Positions 24,391-34,935 of a stretch of DNA of 64,000 nucleotides are shown one piece after another. The stretch is from NCBI GenBank assembly GCA_964059195.1, contig CAXKWD010000007.1, positions 61,380,705 through 61,444,704 of the forward strand, given 5' to 3'. The notes beneath the pieces are model-generated. The model was given only the letters and a program-made list of their open reading frames with translations, was not told where the DNA came from and searched no databases. The position numbers and the translations under genes are program-made. Source of the DNA: Ectobius pallidus (Eukaryota; Arthropoda; Insecta; Blattodea; Ectobiidae). Position 1 is the stretch's first letter. The number at the start of each line of letters is the position of its first letter.

Positions 24391-25150
24391 AATGGGGCAG
24401 AATTGGTAACTTTTTCCAGTTCCCAGAACTTAGTGAGTTTATTACTGAGATCCTCATCGGAAGTCAGGAAAGCTGAGTAATTCATGACGACTTTCTGAGA
24501 ATTGATAGGCTCATAGATGGAGGACTTATTAGACTGACATAATCGCCTGCGAACCTTTTTAGGACTTTGAGAAATAGGAAAGGGAGGCAGTTTGCCTGAA
24601 ATATACCAACCCACTTTCGAATTCTGGATCGTTGGGATATTGGGTGCTGAAATCTGACCAATGCAGATTATCTGAGAACAAATCTCAGTACCAAGTAACA
24701 AGTCTATATATTTTGGATTATTAAAATCAGGATCAGCAAGCGTAAGATTAGGAGGAACATTCCAGTTCTCGATGTCAATTGAAGTTCGAGGGAATGTTGA
24801 CGCAGAGATCTGAGGGACGACTATAGCCTGAGTATTAGAAGCCCAAGACGTGACTCGAGATCTAATAGTTACATTCGTAAGCTTGTGAGCGCTTGCATTA
24901 GTGGACAGAATCACTGCCAATGTGGTACGTTGCGAAAGAGGACGTAACTTGAGATGCTTGAACAGCCTATTGGTAATCAGATTACAGTTTGAACCGCTGT
25001 CAAGTAGGGCTACGACTTCTACAGGATGACCACTACTATCCAATATCGACATAGTAGCAGTGGGTAGTAAACACTTCTGTTTACATTGGTCTGAAGACAT
25101 CACGTTCACTATATTATTAGCCTGGGAAGATTCTGAACATGACGGATCGT
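24261..25150 (-). pseudogene. BEL-1: zinc knuckle remnant and aspartic protease
   Basis: The frame has TATMSILDSSGHPVEVVALL followed by DSGSNCNLIT, the BEL-type aspartic protease active site (D-S-G-S). Upstream, CNKCNGKHSTFLHDPSCS (to about 25150) is the last Cys-rich element of gag. Compared with BEL-2, roughly 110 residues between the capsid end and this Cys element are missing, including the first zinc finger. Confidence 0.85.
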
Positions 25151-25161
25151 GTAAGAAAGTG

Positions 25162-26421
25162 CTATGTTTGCCATTGCATTTGTTGCAATTTTCCAGCCTT
25201 GATTGAAGATTCCCAGTCTTTGATGAAGTTCACAGGAAGTTTGTCAACTATGATTCTTGATATAATCAAGTCAGACAATGAAACTTCTGTGTCCAGATAA
25301 TTCAGCGCATGAGTAGTGCTTACAAAATGGTCAAGATACTTGCGCAGTGACTCCGCCGAGTTATTTAGAAGGGAAGGCGGAGAAAACAAATTCTCAAGGT
25401 GAGTGTTGGCTATTAGCCTGTCATTGTTGAATCTATCCGATAATGTGCGCCAAGCTATATCAAAAGTGGCGGAAGAAACAGGAATATTTTGAATTACTGT
25501 CATGACGTCAGGTGTCAGACAGGATTTCAGGTATTGAAATTTGTCCATGCTCGAAACTTGTCCTGGCTGGATAACAAGAGAAGTGAATGTATCTCTAAAC
25601 TCAATCCAAGCTGAAGGATCCCCTGAAAATTGAGGAAGCCTTATTTCAGGCAGCTTAGGCAAATTCGATAAAGGAGCGGACAAAGGAGAGTTGTGATTAG
25701 AGTTCTGCGATTGATTCGGCTCATATAGGAGTTCTGCATCTGCAATTGAAGAATTGATATAAGCTAAAGCCCTTGAACATTCGGACTGAAGCTGGCGCTC
25801 TTGGAACTCAGCCTCTTCATCGTAAATGTTACGATGCTGAAGACTTTCAACCTCATATCTATCGGACAATTTTTCCAGCTTTGCCTTGTGCACAATAGCT
25901 TCTTGAAAGGATATCTTATCCAGAATTTCAAATTCAGATACCGTTTGAATTTGAATCATGAATTGATTCTTCAGAAGATTAAAACTGGATTCGGCTTCGG
26001 CCTTGGCTCTAGCTTCGGCTTCGTCAGCTTTAGCTCTAGCTCTAGCTTCACCTTCTTCAGCTTTAGCTTTAGCTTCAGCCGCTTCAGTTCTAGCTCTAGC
26101 TTCAGCTTCGGCCTCACGAGACTTGTTGAAAGCATTAATCTGCTTGCTAATATGGGAGATGGCCTTTTGTATGGTTTTCTCAATCTCTACCATATAGGCG
26201 TCTTCAGATTCAGAAAAGGCTAGTTTATTGATCTCGGACTGGACTCTGTTATATTCTGATTCAAGCTTACTTAAATCATTCTTAAGCTCAAGAAGGTCTT
26301 GAGGAGACGTTTCCTTGTTAATAACGCAGTCTAGGATATAATTAACTTTGCGAGTGATTCTAGACTTAATAGGCGTCCTCTCTGCCTTTAGAGTCTTAAG
26401 GGTGCCTTCTACATTAGTCAT
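25162..26421 (-). pseudogene. BEL-1 gag (truncated)
   Basis: Starts MTNVEGTLKTLKAERTPIKS. A long predicted coiled coil rich in EARAKAEA repeats (around residues 105-145) follows, then the conserved BEL gag core (LPEIRLPQFSGDPSAWIEFR, IAWRTLSDRFNNDRLIANTH). It ends abruptly after KDWESSIKAGKL, where a deletion plus frame change joins it to the zinc-knuckle remnant. Particle assembly without the missing nucleic-acid binding region is doubtful. Confidence 0.88.
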
Positions 26422-27030
26422 GATTTGACAATTAATTGTTCAAATAGTATTCGACTTAACGTGATTCACTGTTTATGACTTAAATTGACCGCACTGAGAA
26501 CTAATGGAGCACTAAAGTTAGTTGCCCGCGAACAGAACAAATGCGACAATAATGTGTGTGTACGTGGATTCACAAAGGTGAGTACAATTATGTAAATAGT
26601 AACAAACCCTTTTACAAATTAGTTTAAAGAGCTGTTGTCTGAATATTAGGCCTCACACGTGCAGACTAGGACACGGAGGCAGAAGCACTAAATATGAGAT
26701 TAAAAATTACTTTTTCAATAAGAAACTTCAAACTGACTGAAGTCAGGAATGTCAATTGTGCTTTGAATAAGTCTATTATTTGCTTTAATAATATTTGTGT
26801 TCAAACAGCATGAATTGCGGAACACCAACAGCTTGAATTATATCTCAATAAAGTTTACTACGGGAGGAATAGAACGAGTGTAGGTTTACAATTCGTGTTA
26901 CAATAGTGTGGTTCTATCCGGCCTCGGAGGATCCAAAAATATGTACGGGCTAAGGGTGTAGCGAACTGTATGAGTATAATCCATAGAGATAAAGCCAGTA
27001 CATATTCGAATGGAATAACAAATGGTTTAA

Positions 27031-29128
27031 TGTAAACTAACTACTTGTTACAAAAAATGAGATATATAATTATACATCAGTAAGTAGTTTGAAATTGTTC
27101 GGCCCTTGATATAATGACAATAATTAGAATTGTTATCTGAGAATTAAAATGCAATTGCACTTTGAATTAAGCTGATTGAAAGTTCAACTGTCTATCAAGG
27201 GCGCCGTGCTGGGATGACCCGGGGGCTGGGAGCACCGGTGACCAGGGCTCTGGGATGACACAGAGTTGCCTCCTCTTAGGCTATCGGGCGGGTCCTGTAA
27301 GTTGCGAATGCAGGCCCCACACTGTGATGGTGTGGGGGAGGAGGAATAAGCGTTTACGTGAATACTCCTCCCCGGACAGTTAGGGGCGCCATGTGTCGTA
27401 CTTCAGGGACATGGTGTTGGAGGGGTGTACTTTAGCCTTATCCCCGGTTTCGGGGTAACGGGCGGGACCCCCTTTGTAGACTGAAGTACCAGTGAGGGTG
27501 ATGCGTACTGGGGCACCTAGGATTCGGATGGGCGTGCTAAGCGATGTTATGGCGGGCAGGTTGCGTCGCCACTTAGCCTCTGGCCGTCAAAGGGTCATCT
27601 CCACCTACAAGTGGTGTTTCCCCGTTTTTGCAGACGGAGCTCTGGCCTAGTCCACTGATGCTGAATGCAGTAGTCGGGACGGTATTGAGCCGGTCTGGGT
27701 TCCCTTAGGGGTCATTCTCTTCGGAGGCGCCCGACCGGGGCCCAGATTTTACCGTGCTTGGTGTTGGATTCGACGTGGCAGTGGTTCCCGTACTCGGGGA
27801 ACGAGGAGGGGGGTCGTCGTGTGTGCGTGACCGGTACCATAGCAGGGGGAGGCATAGTCCAACGATCCCTGCCCTGATTGGACGTCGGTGGCGTTACTAC
27901 GGCGATGCTCCCGACCTAGAGGGCGGGGAGGCCTAGGTGGTGCTGGGTCCACCGAACGGTTCCTACCCTCCCCAAAATGCCCTTTCCTCATTCTCCGTGT
28001 CACATGGGCTATGCGTAATCGCGAGGCGGCCTCGACAGGTGGATATCCCTATCAGGGAACTCACTCTGAATCTCTCTCTCTGTCTATCAAGGGCAATCAA
28101 ACAAGGGAAGACTTACGATTCTGAATAATAAGCCTTCCGACACAAGTAAATCAATAACAAGAAGTTACAATTGTAGTCTTCTTTCTTGAGGTATGATGTT
28201 TGATGACGATTAACAGTAGTGCACATATCACACGGCGGCGATATGGAATATGAATTGTATTTTAAACCGGAGGACCAATCCGAGTATAATACACGGATAA
28301 AAGCACTATGTGTTTAATTAACACATTGGAAATTAGAATGTTCAGCGTTTACATTAATGTCCTTCATCAAGATTAGCCGATTATCAATTAAAACCGGCAC
28401 TTCACCATAAAGCATATTGTTAAGATTTAATAATTGCAGTTCTTGCAAATAATGTCAATGATTTAAAAACTCACTTTCAGATTGAAGTTCCATGAGAATA
28501 TGTGAATAATATAATCAATCTTGAATAGCTTGAGAAAGAAGAGATCCTCTCCATGAAGGATTTCCAGAATAATAATTAACCAGCTTATTTAGTCAAGCTG
28601 AAAAGCTGAATATCCATACCTTGTAGATTCGATGATTAGCAGAATTAAGTCAATTCTTGAGGATAAGTCGGAATTAAGAATAATTCCATAGGATAAAACG
28701 AACGGATTGATGAAGGAAAAGAATACGTTACAAGAAAGAATGAATATAACAATGAGGAAGAAGGATTTCTATTGGCCGAGAATAACAGAGAATTAATCAT
28801 AATAGAAACTTAATATGTAGAAATGACCATAAAAGAAAATGCCTTCTTGAATATAAGAAATGATAAATTAAATATGATTTTAATATTCAGTTATTAACTA
28901 ATGATTATAAAATAAAAATAATAAAGTAAATAAATGAGTCCAGCAGAAGATAATAAATTAGGAACACACTGAAGACATTTGATAAAAACAAAAGAACGCA
29001 GAAGGTGACAATAAAACAAAAGCAAAGCCAACCAGGAATAGAAAATTGAAATCATGGCCAGCTTGAAACGTAGAAGAAGATCATTGTATAGAGGCGACAT
29101 CAAAGTAAAGTTTCAACATAACTGAACA
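27031..29128 (-). repeat. BEL-1 5' LTR with insertion
   Basis: Direct repeat of 19780-20983 in two blocks, 27031-27202 and 28080-29128, separated by an 877-bp insert. The sequence from 26422 to 27030 is the BEL-1 leader between this LTR and gag. Confidence 0.92.
27203..28079. mobile_element. GC-rich insertion in BEL-1 LTR, unclassified retroposon
   Basis: Flanked by a 15-bp duplication, CTGTCTATCAAGGGC, at 27188-27202 and 28080-28094; the other LTR has this sequence once. The insert is clearly GC-rich against AT-rich surroundings and ends in a (CT)n run (TCTCTCTCTC near 28070-28080). Target duplication length and tail suggest a non-LTR or SINE-type retroposon read on the plus strand. Short frames on both strands (27749-28003, 27888-28124) match nothing I recognise. 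Confidence 0.75.
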
Positions 29129-29982
29129 CTTTAGTGCAAGGGCATCAATGATTTTTGATGGGCACCCTGAAGATATTGCATAAAAATGTACAAAATCAGC
29201 AGAACGTAACAGAAGAGCAAAGAAACACATAGGTTCTTCTTGAAGCGTGGCAGAGGTGAGCAGAAGATGCTTTATATTGTGCAGCAACTCTGAACATTCC
29301 TCCATACATAAAGGAGAACATTTTGTTTCTTTATGCGTTCAGTGGCTGTGATACCACATCTGCTCTTTTCTGACAGGGGGAGATGAAATCTGTCAAGGCT
29401 CTGAACAGTACTGTACTGAAAAAAGCTGTGAACATTTTCCGTGATGAAAAATGCTTGCCCAGATGACATCGATCAAGGAGGACAAAAAAAAAATTTGTAG
29501 CCTTGTATGGGGGAAAGGGCAGTGAAGAAACATTAGATTCTTTGAGTTTCACCTTTTTCAGAAATCAGTAATAAAAAGTAACTTCAATTTAGCAACTCTG
29601 CCTCCACTACAGCAGCTGCACGTGAACATTCTCTCTGTACATACTTACAAGTTCAACTCTGGAGTGGATTTGAAAAAAAAAAACCTTGGATTGGGGTTGG
29701 AAGAAAAACAAACATGGGCTATTCCCAATCACTACCCTCAAAGAACCAGCTCCTTCAGCAGTGCTCTCGATGATATCGTGCAAGTGTAAAAAGGGTTGTA
29801 CTATGGCCTGCAGCTGTAGGAAATCTGGCATCACCTGTTCCACAATTTGCTACCACTGCAAAGGGCAAGCTTGTACCAACTCTCCGGAGGATGATGACAT
29901 CACTGCAAACTCATCTAACCATGAGGATGAAATCGATATTATGGAGGCGGTAATTTCTCAGGAAGTTGCTTTACTGTAGGAA
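29129..29982 (+). pseudogene. Multicopy PIN/FEN1-like + Cys-rich family, copy B (3' part)
   Basis: Begins at the BEL-1 LTR edge. Family landmarks in shifting frames are a FDG-PED-KSAERNRRAKKH stretch (29145-29225), FLYAFSGCDTTSAL (about 29328-29370), LPPTTAAARE-like sequence near 29605, and the C-terminal frame 29686-29979. That last frame has the cysteine-rich domain SCKCKKGCTMACSCRKSG followed by CSTICYHCKGQACTNS. The Cys spacing resembles a tesmin/CXC-type zinc-binding domain (inference). Several stops and frameshifts make it non-functional. The 5' two thirds are absent. Confidence 0.75.
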
Positions 29983-30636
29983 GAATGTGAACAGGTGCAA
30001 GTGGACAAAAATAACGTTACACCTTCATCACAAAAAAAAAAAAAAAAAAATGTGATTGATGTAACCACTCCTTTAATGTACGCAATATCATTTCAACTCC
30101 GTTTCTCTCAAAATATCTGCAATAATGGCCTGAAATAATGAAAAAATCATCCTGAAGGTCTCAATAAATTAAATATATAATATATGTGGTTATATAAAAT
30201 TATATATAATTACATATATTTATAAGAGTAGGCCTACCGGTAATTATATTTAGTTATATAAAATTTTATAAATATATATATATTATAATTGGGCGCAAGG
30301 TGGACTGGTAACTTGGTACGTTCTGGCTCAAAACACATGATTAGCAATTTAAGAAAAAAAAAAAAAAATTGTGACCTTAATTTTCATCGAAGGTATTAAG
30401 CGTGGGCACTCATTTTATTCGTCTAAATTTGTTACAGTTAATTATTGTTGCCATTTTAACTTTCAATTTTGAAATAATTTTGACAAGATTTCTGTGAAAT
30501 GAAGTCATATGTCACATACAGGATGACACACATTGCTGAGATAGAGACAATAAATATAAGCCTGACCAAAATCATATGCAGGGCCAGAGTGTTGTACTAT
30601 TTAAATGTCAGTGTGACTGAAATGTTGTATTAACCT

Positions 30637-30700
<64 letters not shown>

Positions 30701-30970
30701 TAATCTTATGATCTAAAGATTTGTGACAGCCAGAAACGGAATTATATAATTATGACCTAATGATGCAAATAATGGAAAAAACACAAAAAACTAAAGAATA
30801 GCCATATATGGCAGTATACAACAGTAAAAAATCACAATTTTGATCATATTTATGCTTGCTTTAAATTTTTAATGGGAATAAGAGAAAGGAAAGATATAAC
30901 ATAATTATTATAAATATTCGGACTAAAGTAAGAATGAGGTACGGTAATTTATAGTAAATTATTTACTCAC
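29983..30970. other. Intron sequence with poly-A run and TAA microsatellite
   Basis: Holds a run of about 19 A near 30031-30049 and a (TAA)n array of about 60 bp at 30640-30700. Otherwise AT-rich with nothing recognised. Confidence 0.6.
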
Positions 30971-31154
30971 ATTGTTAATAACAACTACGATATCAGATGC
31001 TTGTAGGTATTGTAACTGATGTGTTACCAATATTCTGGTTTTCTTCTTTAGGAAAGAATTGATACAATCATCAAATAGAAGTTGACCAACATGTGAGTCT
31101 ACAGCAGAAAGTGGATCATCTAATAAATATATGTCTGCTTTCTTGTACACTGCC
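30971..31154 (-). CDS. ABCC4-like: ABCC (MRP4-like) transporter, exon: Walker B to H-loop
   Basis: A 184-nt exon on the minus strand. The acceptor TTTTTTCAG sits above 31154 and the donor AAT|GTGAGT is at 30965-30970. The first base completes the AGG codon split with the exon at 40583-40869, giving INLAR|AVYKKADIYLLDDP. It carries Walker B with the catalytic-position acidic pair (IYLLDDP), the D-loop SAVDSHVG and the H-loop His in ILVTHQLQYL, then ends DIVVVINN in phase 0. The next exon lies 23 kb away at 7720-7896. Residues are typical of ABCC4-type NBD1. No frame damage is seen, so this looks like a functional host gene for export of organic anions or conjugates across a membrane (family knowledge). 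Confidence 0.93.
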
Positions 31155-31329
31155 CTGAAAAAATAAGTTTCATGATATAAATGAAAGAAAAAATTAGTTT
31201 ATGATATTATTGATTGCTATTATCTATGACATTGTGATAACAAGAAATTAACTTACCTGCTGACTTGAGCTTAGCTAGGAAATGGAAAAGGCTAGTCATT
31301 GTTCATTGTCACACACTCAAATATATATA

Positions 31330-31950
31330 ATATATATTAAAGATCTTCACTCTACAGTACGGGAGAACTGTCTCATCTTTTTGCTGATGATATAACCCTT
31401 GTATCATGTGATAGAATTAACTCTATCTGTATTGACATTGCTTTTTCTGATACTCCGTTACTTAACGGTATGATGCTAATAATCTAAGTCTTAATGCTAG
31501 TAAGACTGTTGAATTGACAATTAATCTCCATCACTCCAATAGCCTACTAAGGAATCCTGTTAGATTTTTAGGATTATATGTCCAAACTAATTTGGAGTGA
31601 CATTCTCACATTGACTATGTTGCCAAGAAAATAAGTAGAGGTCTATTTATGATGAGAGTAGCCAACTAACTCATAACATAGATGCTAAGTCGCTCTTGCT
31701 AGTCTATCATGCCCATATAGGCCTACACAGCCATCTCAGTTATGGAGTCCTGTTGTGGGGAGGACATCCTTGTGCCAACAAAATATTCATCTTGCAAAAA
31801 AGAGCAATAAGAATAGGGATGTAGTGAACTAGGACCAACAGATGTCTCCACTGCTCTAGCCAGTATGCGCTAGCCGTTCGTCACTTGTTTTTCCAGTTGT
31901 TATCTGCTGGTACCATGCTTTTAAATGGAGTTTCATCTTAGCAGACTGAA
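31330..31950 (+). pseudogene. CR1-like LINE reverse transcriptase relic
   Basis: Plus-strand remnant with the RT palm LFADDITLVSCDRINSI near 31378-31430, NPVRFLGLYVQTNLE near 31555-31600, and HSHLSYGVLLWGGHP followed by FILQKRAIRIGM in 31720-31815. Stops and frame changes are scattered through it. It lies inside the ABC intron, antisense to the gene. Confidence 0.7.
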
Positions 31951-33580
31951 AAATACATTCAAACTTTTCTATTTTTGTAGCGGGTAAAGTGCTACTAGGT
32001 GCATTTCTTTGTATACTGGACACTTCAAGAATATATTTACGTGAAAAAGCTTAAAGAAAAATTGCAAAAGATAGACGCTATATAAGTCAAAAAGAAGGAA
32101 GAATAAGCTGACAAATACTGTGAGAAATGCCAGCTATTAACTATATTACTATGTTCCCTACGTACAAAATGTTATGCAGATATGAATATTTATATACAGT
32201 GCTGCTAATTTGGCGATTGGGTATGATTCAAAGTAACTAAAAGAATGTACATCTACAGTATTTTTCAAATGAGAAGCCAATTCCTTCACCGCCAATCACG
32301 TATACGAGCTAAAGAAGTACCGCTAGCAGTAAGAGTCTTCCCTCCGTCTTGCTGTCTCTGATTGGACCGCGTATCTAAGCAGGAGAAAAACAAACGGCTT
32401 GTCATCTGCAAAACACTGTAGGGTTCAAACAGTAAAATACTAATTGATATACGTGATAAACACTGATATATATGTGGTGTGTATTCGCAGACATTTTTAA
32501 TATTATTTATTTTCTATATCAAATGCATATTTAGCCTATACCGTCATATTAAAAAACGCATTCAAAATCAAAATATTAAAATATGTTTACAACACGAAAA
32601 CTTACCATTTCCTGTCCAGAATAGTGAAAAAAGGTGGGAACTTGACGATCGATTAAACCTTTTTTTCTTCTCATTCCTCATTATTTCTTATTCCTTTTAT
32701 TATCGGTATGCTAGACCATCGTTACATGATTTTCATTTCTAGTTATGAGACAAAATATTGTTAAGAATATTTCATTGCATGACATAGTAGAATATAAAGG
32801 CAGAATTTAAGAATTATCATACGGTACGTTAAGTTATGTAGCCTATTAAATTGGCAATGCTATTGTCACAATTTTTATTCGAAGCCATTAATCTAACTTG
32901 GCTATTTATAAATCACAGAATTTATATTTTGATCTCAGATGCAATAGAAGGCTACAGTAATATACACATATTTATACAGCAAAGTAAAATAAATACTCCT
33001 AAAATAACTAAAAAAATTAAACAGGGAAGTGATCTTTAAGTTAAAGGTGCAATAATAATAAAGAGAGAAATGCGCACAAGTTGTGCATAAAGCGTTTGTG
33101 GGTGTTCAATTTTTCTTCCCCTCCGTCGTTCACTTTGTACAGAACAGTGCAATAAAGATACAGTTTAACAAAGGTATAAAACTAACACAATGTACTGTAA
33201 TTATCATTGCGTTACTACGTAATTTTAATTTATTTGCATTTGTGATTTATTCTATTTTTAAATGGCCCACAACATCTTCTCGATGCTCCGGCAAATTTAA
33301 TATTAATTTAAATATTAAAGAATATCCAATCGCCACACTGCATATAAATATTCATACATTGATAACATATTACTGCAAGTCAGAAACAAAATAACGTTGT
33401 CTATATTGGAAATTTCCCATAATATTTGTTAGGTAATCCTTCCTTTTTGGTGTTATTCAGAATCTATCTGCTGTAATTTTTCTTTCGTCTTTTTGACACT
33501 TAAACATTCCAGAATGGCCCCGTAGACAAGGAAGTATGTATAGTAGTCTCATGTCCTCTATAAAAATATAAAATTACGAA
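31951..33580. other. ABC intron, no feature recognised
   Basis: AT-rich. The short open frames at 32479-33394 have skewed, low-complexity composition and no family match. Confidence 0.45.
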
Positions 33581-33628
33581 TATTTGAATAAAAACACTTT
33601 CTTAACGCAATTTATTTTACCTTAGTAA

Positions 33629-33678
33629 ACTTCCGGACGGCCGTTTCGCAGGTGGTGTTCCTGCATCATCAGCAGAGT
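33629..33678 (-). ncRNA. Hammerhead ribozyme-like motif (minus strand)
   Basis: Exact inverted copy of the motif at 33689-33738, in the left arm. A transcript across both arms would more likely fold into one long hairpin than into two ribozymes. Confidence 0.6.
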
Positions 33679-33688
33679 GCCAACTGGC

Positions 33689-33738
33689 ACTCTGCTGATG
33701 ATGCAGGAACACCACCTGCGAAACGGCCGTCCGGAAGT
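33689..33738 (+). ncRNA. Hammerhead ribozyme-like motif (plus strand)
   Basis: Core CTGATGA at 33695-33701. Stem II GCAGG/CCTGC at 33703-33707 and 33715-33719. GAAA at 33720-33723. A palindromic stem III ACGGCCGT at 33723-33730, then the cleavage triplet GTC at 33729-33731. Stem I pairs ACTCTG (33689-33694) with CGGAAGT (33732-33738), allowing a G-U pair and a bulged A. One extra T between the core and stem II departs from the consensus. A palindromic, weak stem III is described for Penelope-type hammerheads, which can act as dimers. Confidence 0.65.
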
Positions 33739-33831
33739 TTACTAAGGTAAAATAAATTGCGTTAAGAAAGTGTTTTTATTCAAATATTTGTACACAACGC
33801 TAAAGTCGGACTCAAGAATGAAAATTACGAA

Positions 33832-34404
33832 GATATTTTTCGGACTGGGAAGATGGAACGCCATTTAAAAGCATGGTGCCAGCAGACGACAACTAGAAAA
33901 ACAAGTGACGGACGGCTAGCGCATACCGGCTAGTACACCCACGCTATCTGTCGGAGAAGTTTGGCGAGCTACATTCCTATTATCTCTAGAGCATCGACTA
34001 CAATGTCCTGCAAACCACTCTTTACAGAACTTGGGGATAGTTTCCCACTTTACTGGATTGGTTAATATTTTTTTTACACACGAAAAACGGCCAAATTTCA
34101 TGTAATATTATTCTCCAGAAGTTTTAGAATCCCTATATAGACACATTTGGTTTCTATGAATATTTTTAATATGTAAAATCGGTAAGAAGTTCACAGAAAA
34201 CTAACCTAAAATGGCGCTTGGAAAGAAAGTGCACACACCAGAATTGGCTGCTCGAGGAAGCGTAGGTGCATGCTGGGAAGAAGCCGATGGGTCACGTGGT
34301 GTTGGAATCAGTGCTGCCAACATGATAAAGGTCTGTGGTGATCGGTCGCTATCACTGTCTAGAACACCACTGGCCCCCCAAACCCCTTTTAAACTTGAGC
34401 TAAG
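33832..34404. other. ABC intron, no feature recognised
   Basis: Intermediate GC content, short open frames on both strands, no recognised family. Confidence 0.4.
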
Positions 34405-34409
34405 ATGCC

Positions 34410-34455
34410 TAACCTAACCTAACCTAACCTAACAAGCCTAACTTAACCTAACTTT
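34410..34455. repeat. Interstitial telomere-like (CCTAA)n run
   Basis: Five to six CCTAA units (TTAGG on the minus strand), then degenerate CCTAACTTAACCTAAC. TTAGG is the canonical insect and arthropod telomere repeat. A GC-rich hairpin-like segment (GGGGGCTCTGCCCCC) follows at about 34465-34480. Confidence 0.8.
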
Positions 34456-34935
34456 TTTATTTCTTGGGGGCTCTGCCCCCAAACCCCCTACTTCAATATA
34501 GGACAATTAAAAAACCACAGAAATCCAGTCTGCGTGGGAATTTAAAAGAACATGCTTAAAATTGTTGGCAGCATCATATAGAACCGACCAATGACATGCA
34601 AGGTCGTTGGCAGGCAATGGGAGTGTTTGTCTGCAAGCCAGAGCCCACATACTAATGCCAAACATCGCGTGTGGAAATCCAGTACAGTGGGAAACTAAAC
34701 CCACTGTGAACTTAACATACTTACATTACCATCAGTGTTTGTTTTGAGCTGCTTATATGTAGAGAAGGCAGCTCAAAACAAAAATGTTCACTTGTATAAC
34801 AAATGCTCTACTGTCAACAATTACTTTACCAAAAATAAAGAAAATCTGTATATAAATAAATACCGGTACAAATACAGCACTACCCAGAAACATTTTGCAT
34901 ATGTTGCCCTTGACTATTTAATTCATTGCCTAACA
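34456..34935. other. ABC intron, no further feature recognised
   Basis: Apart from the local GC hairpin near 34470, nothing is recognised. Confidence 0.4.

Larger units (their letters stand above)
19780..29128 (-). mobile_element. BEL/Pao LTR retrotransposon BEL-1 (minus)
   Basis: LTR copies lie at 19780-20983 (3' LTR) and 27031-29128 (5' LTR, enlarged by an insert). Each begins TGTTCAGTTATG and ends ...TTACA on the minus strand. They differ at roughly ten positions noted by eye over 1.2 kb, so the insertion is fairly recent. The interior (20984-27030) encodes gag, aspartic protease, RT, RNase H and integrase in BEL order, but is broken by frameshifts and a gag deletion. Flanks do not share a 5-bp duplication (TGTAA left, CTTTA right), which suggests recombination or rearrangement at one end. 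The left neighbour is LINE-1 and the right neighbour is pseudogene copy B. Confidence 0.92.
33581..33820. mobile_element. Inverted-repeat insertion, Penelope-like terminal structure
   Basis: Two perfect arms of 104 bp (33579-33682 and 33685-33788) are separated by 2 bp, followed by a 32-bp tail. The insertion is bracketed by an 11-bp direct repeat, AAAATTACGAA, at 33570-33580 and 33821-33831. The left arm starts at the duplication, so the structure was made at or before insertion. Each arm contains a hammerhead-like core (separate entries). Penelope-like retroelements are known to carry hammerhead motifs in their terminal repeats and to show inverted partial copies. No Penelope RT or GIY-YIG frame is present here. 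Confidence 0.75.

Noticed and set aside
27749..28124. Arg/Pro-rich open frames in the GC-rich insert
   Set aside because: GC-rich sequence gives long frames by chance on both strands; no motif or family.
31258..31320. Possible extra ABC exon with a CAG|GTAAGT-like donor
   Set aside because: The exons at 40583-40869 and 30971-31154 already join in phase with a continuous NBD1 sequence, and this segment has no ABC similarity.
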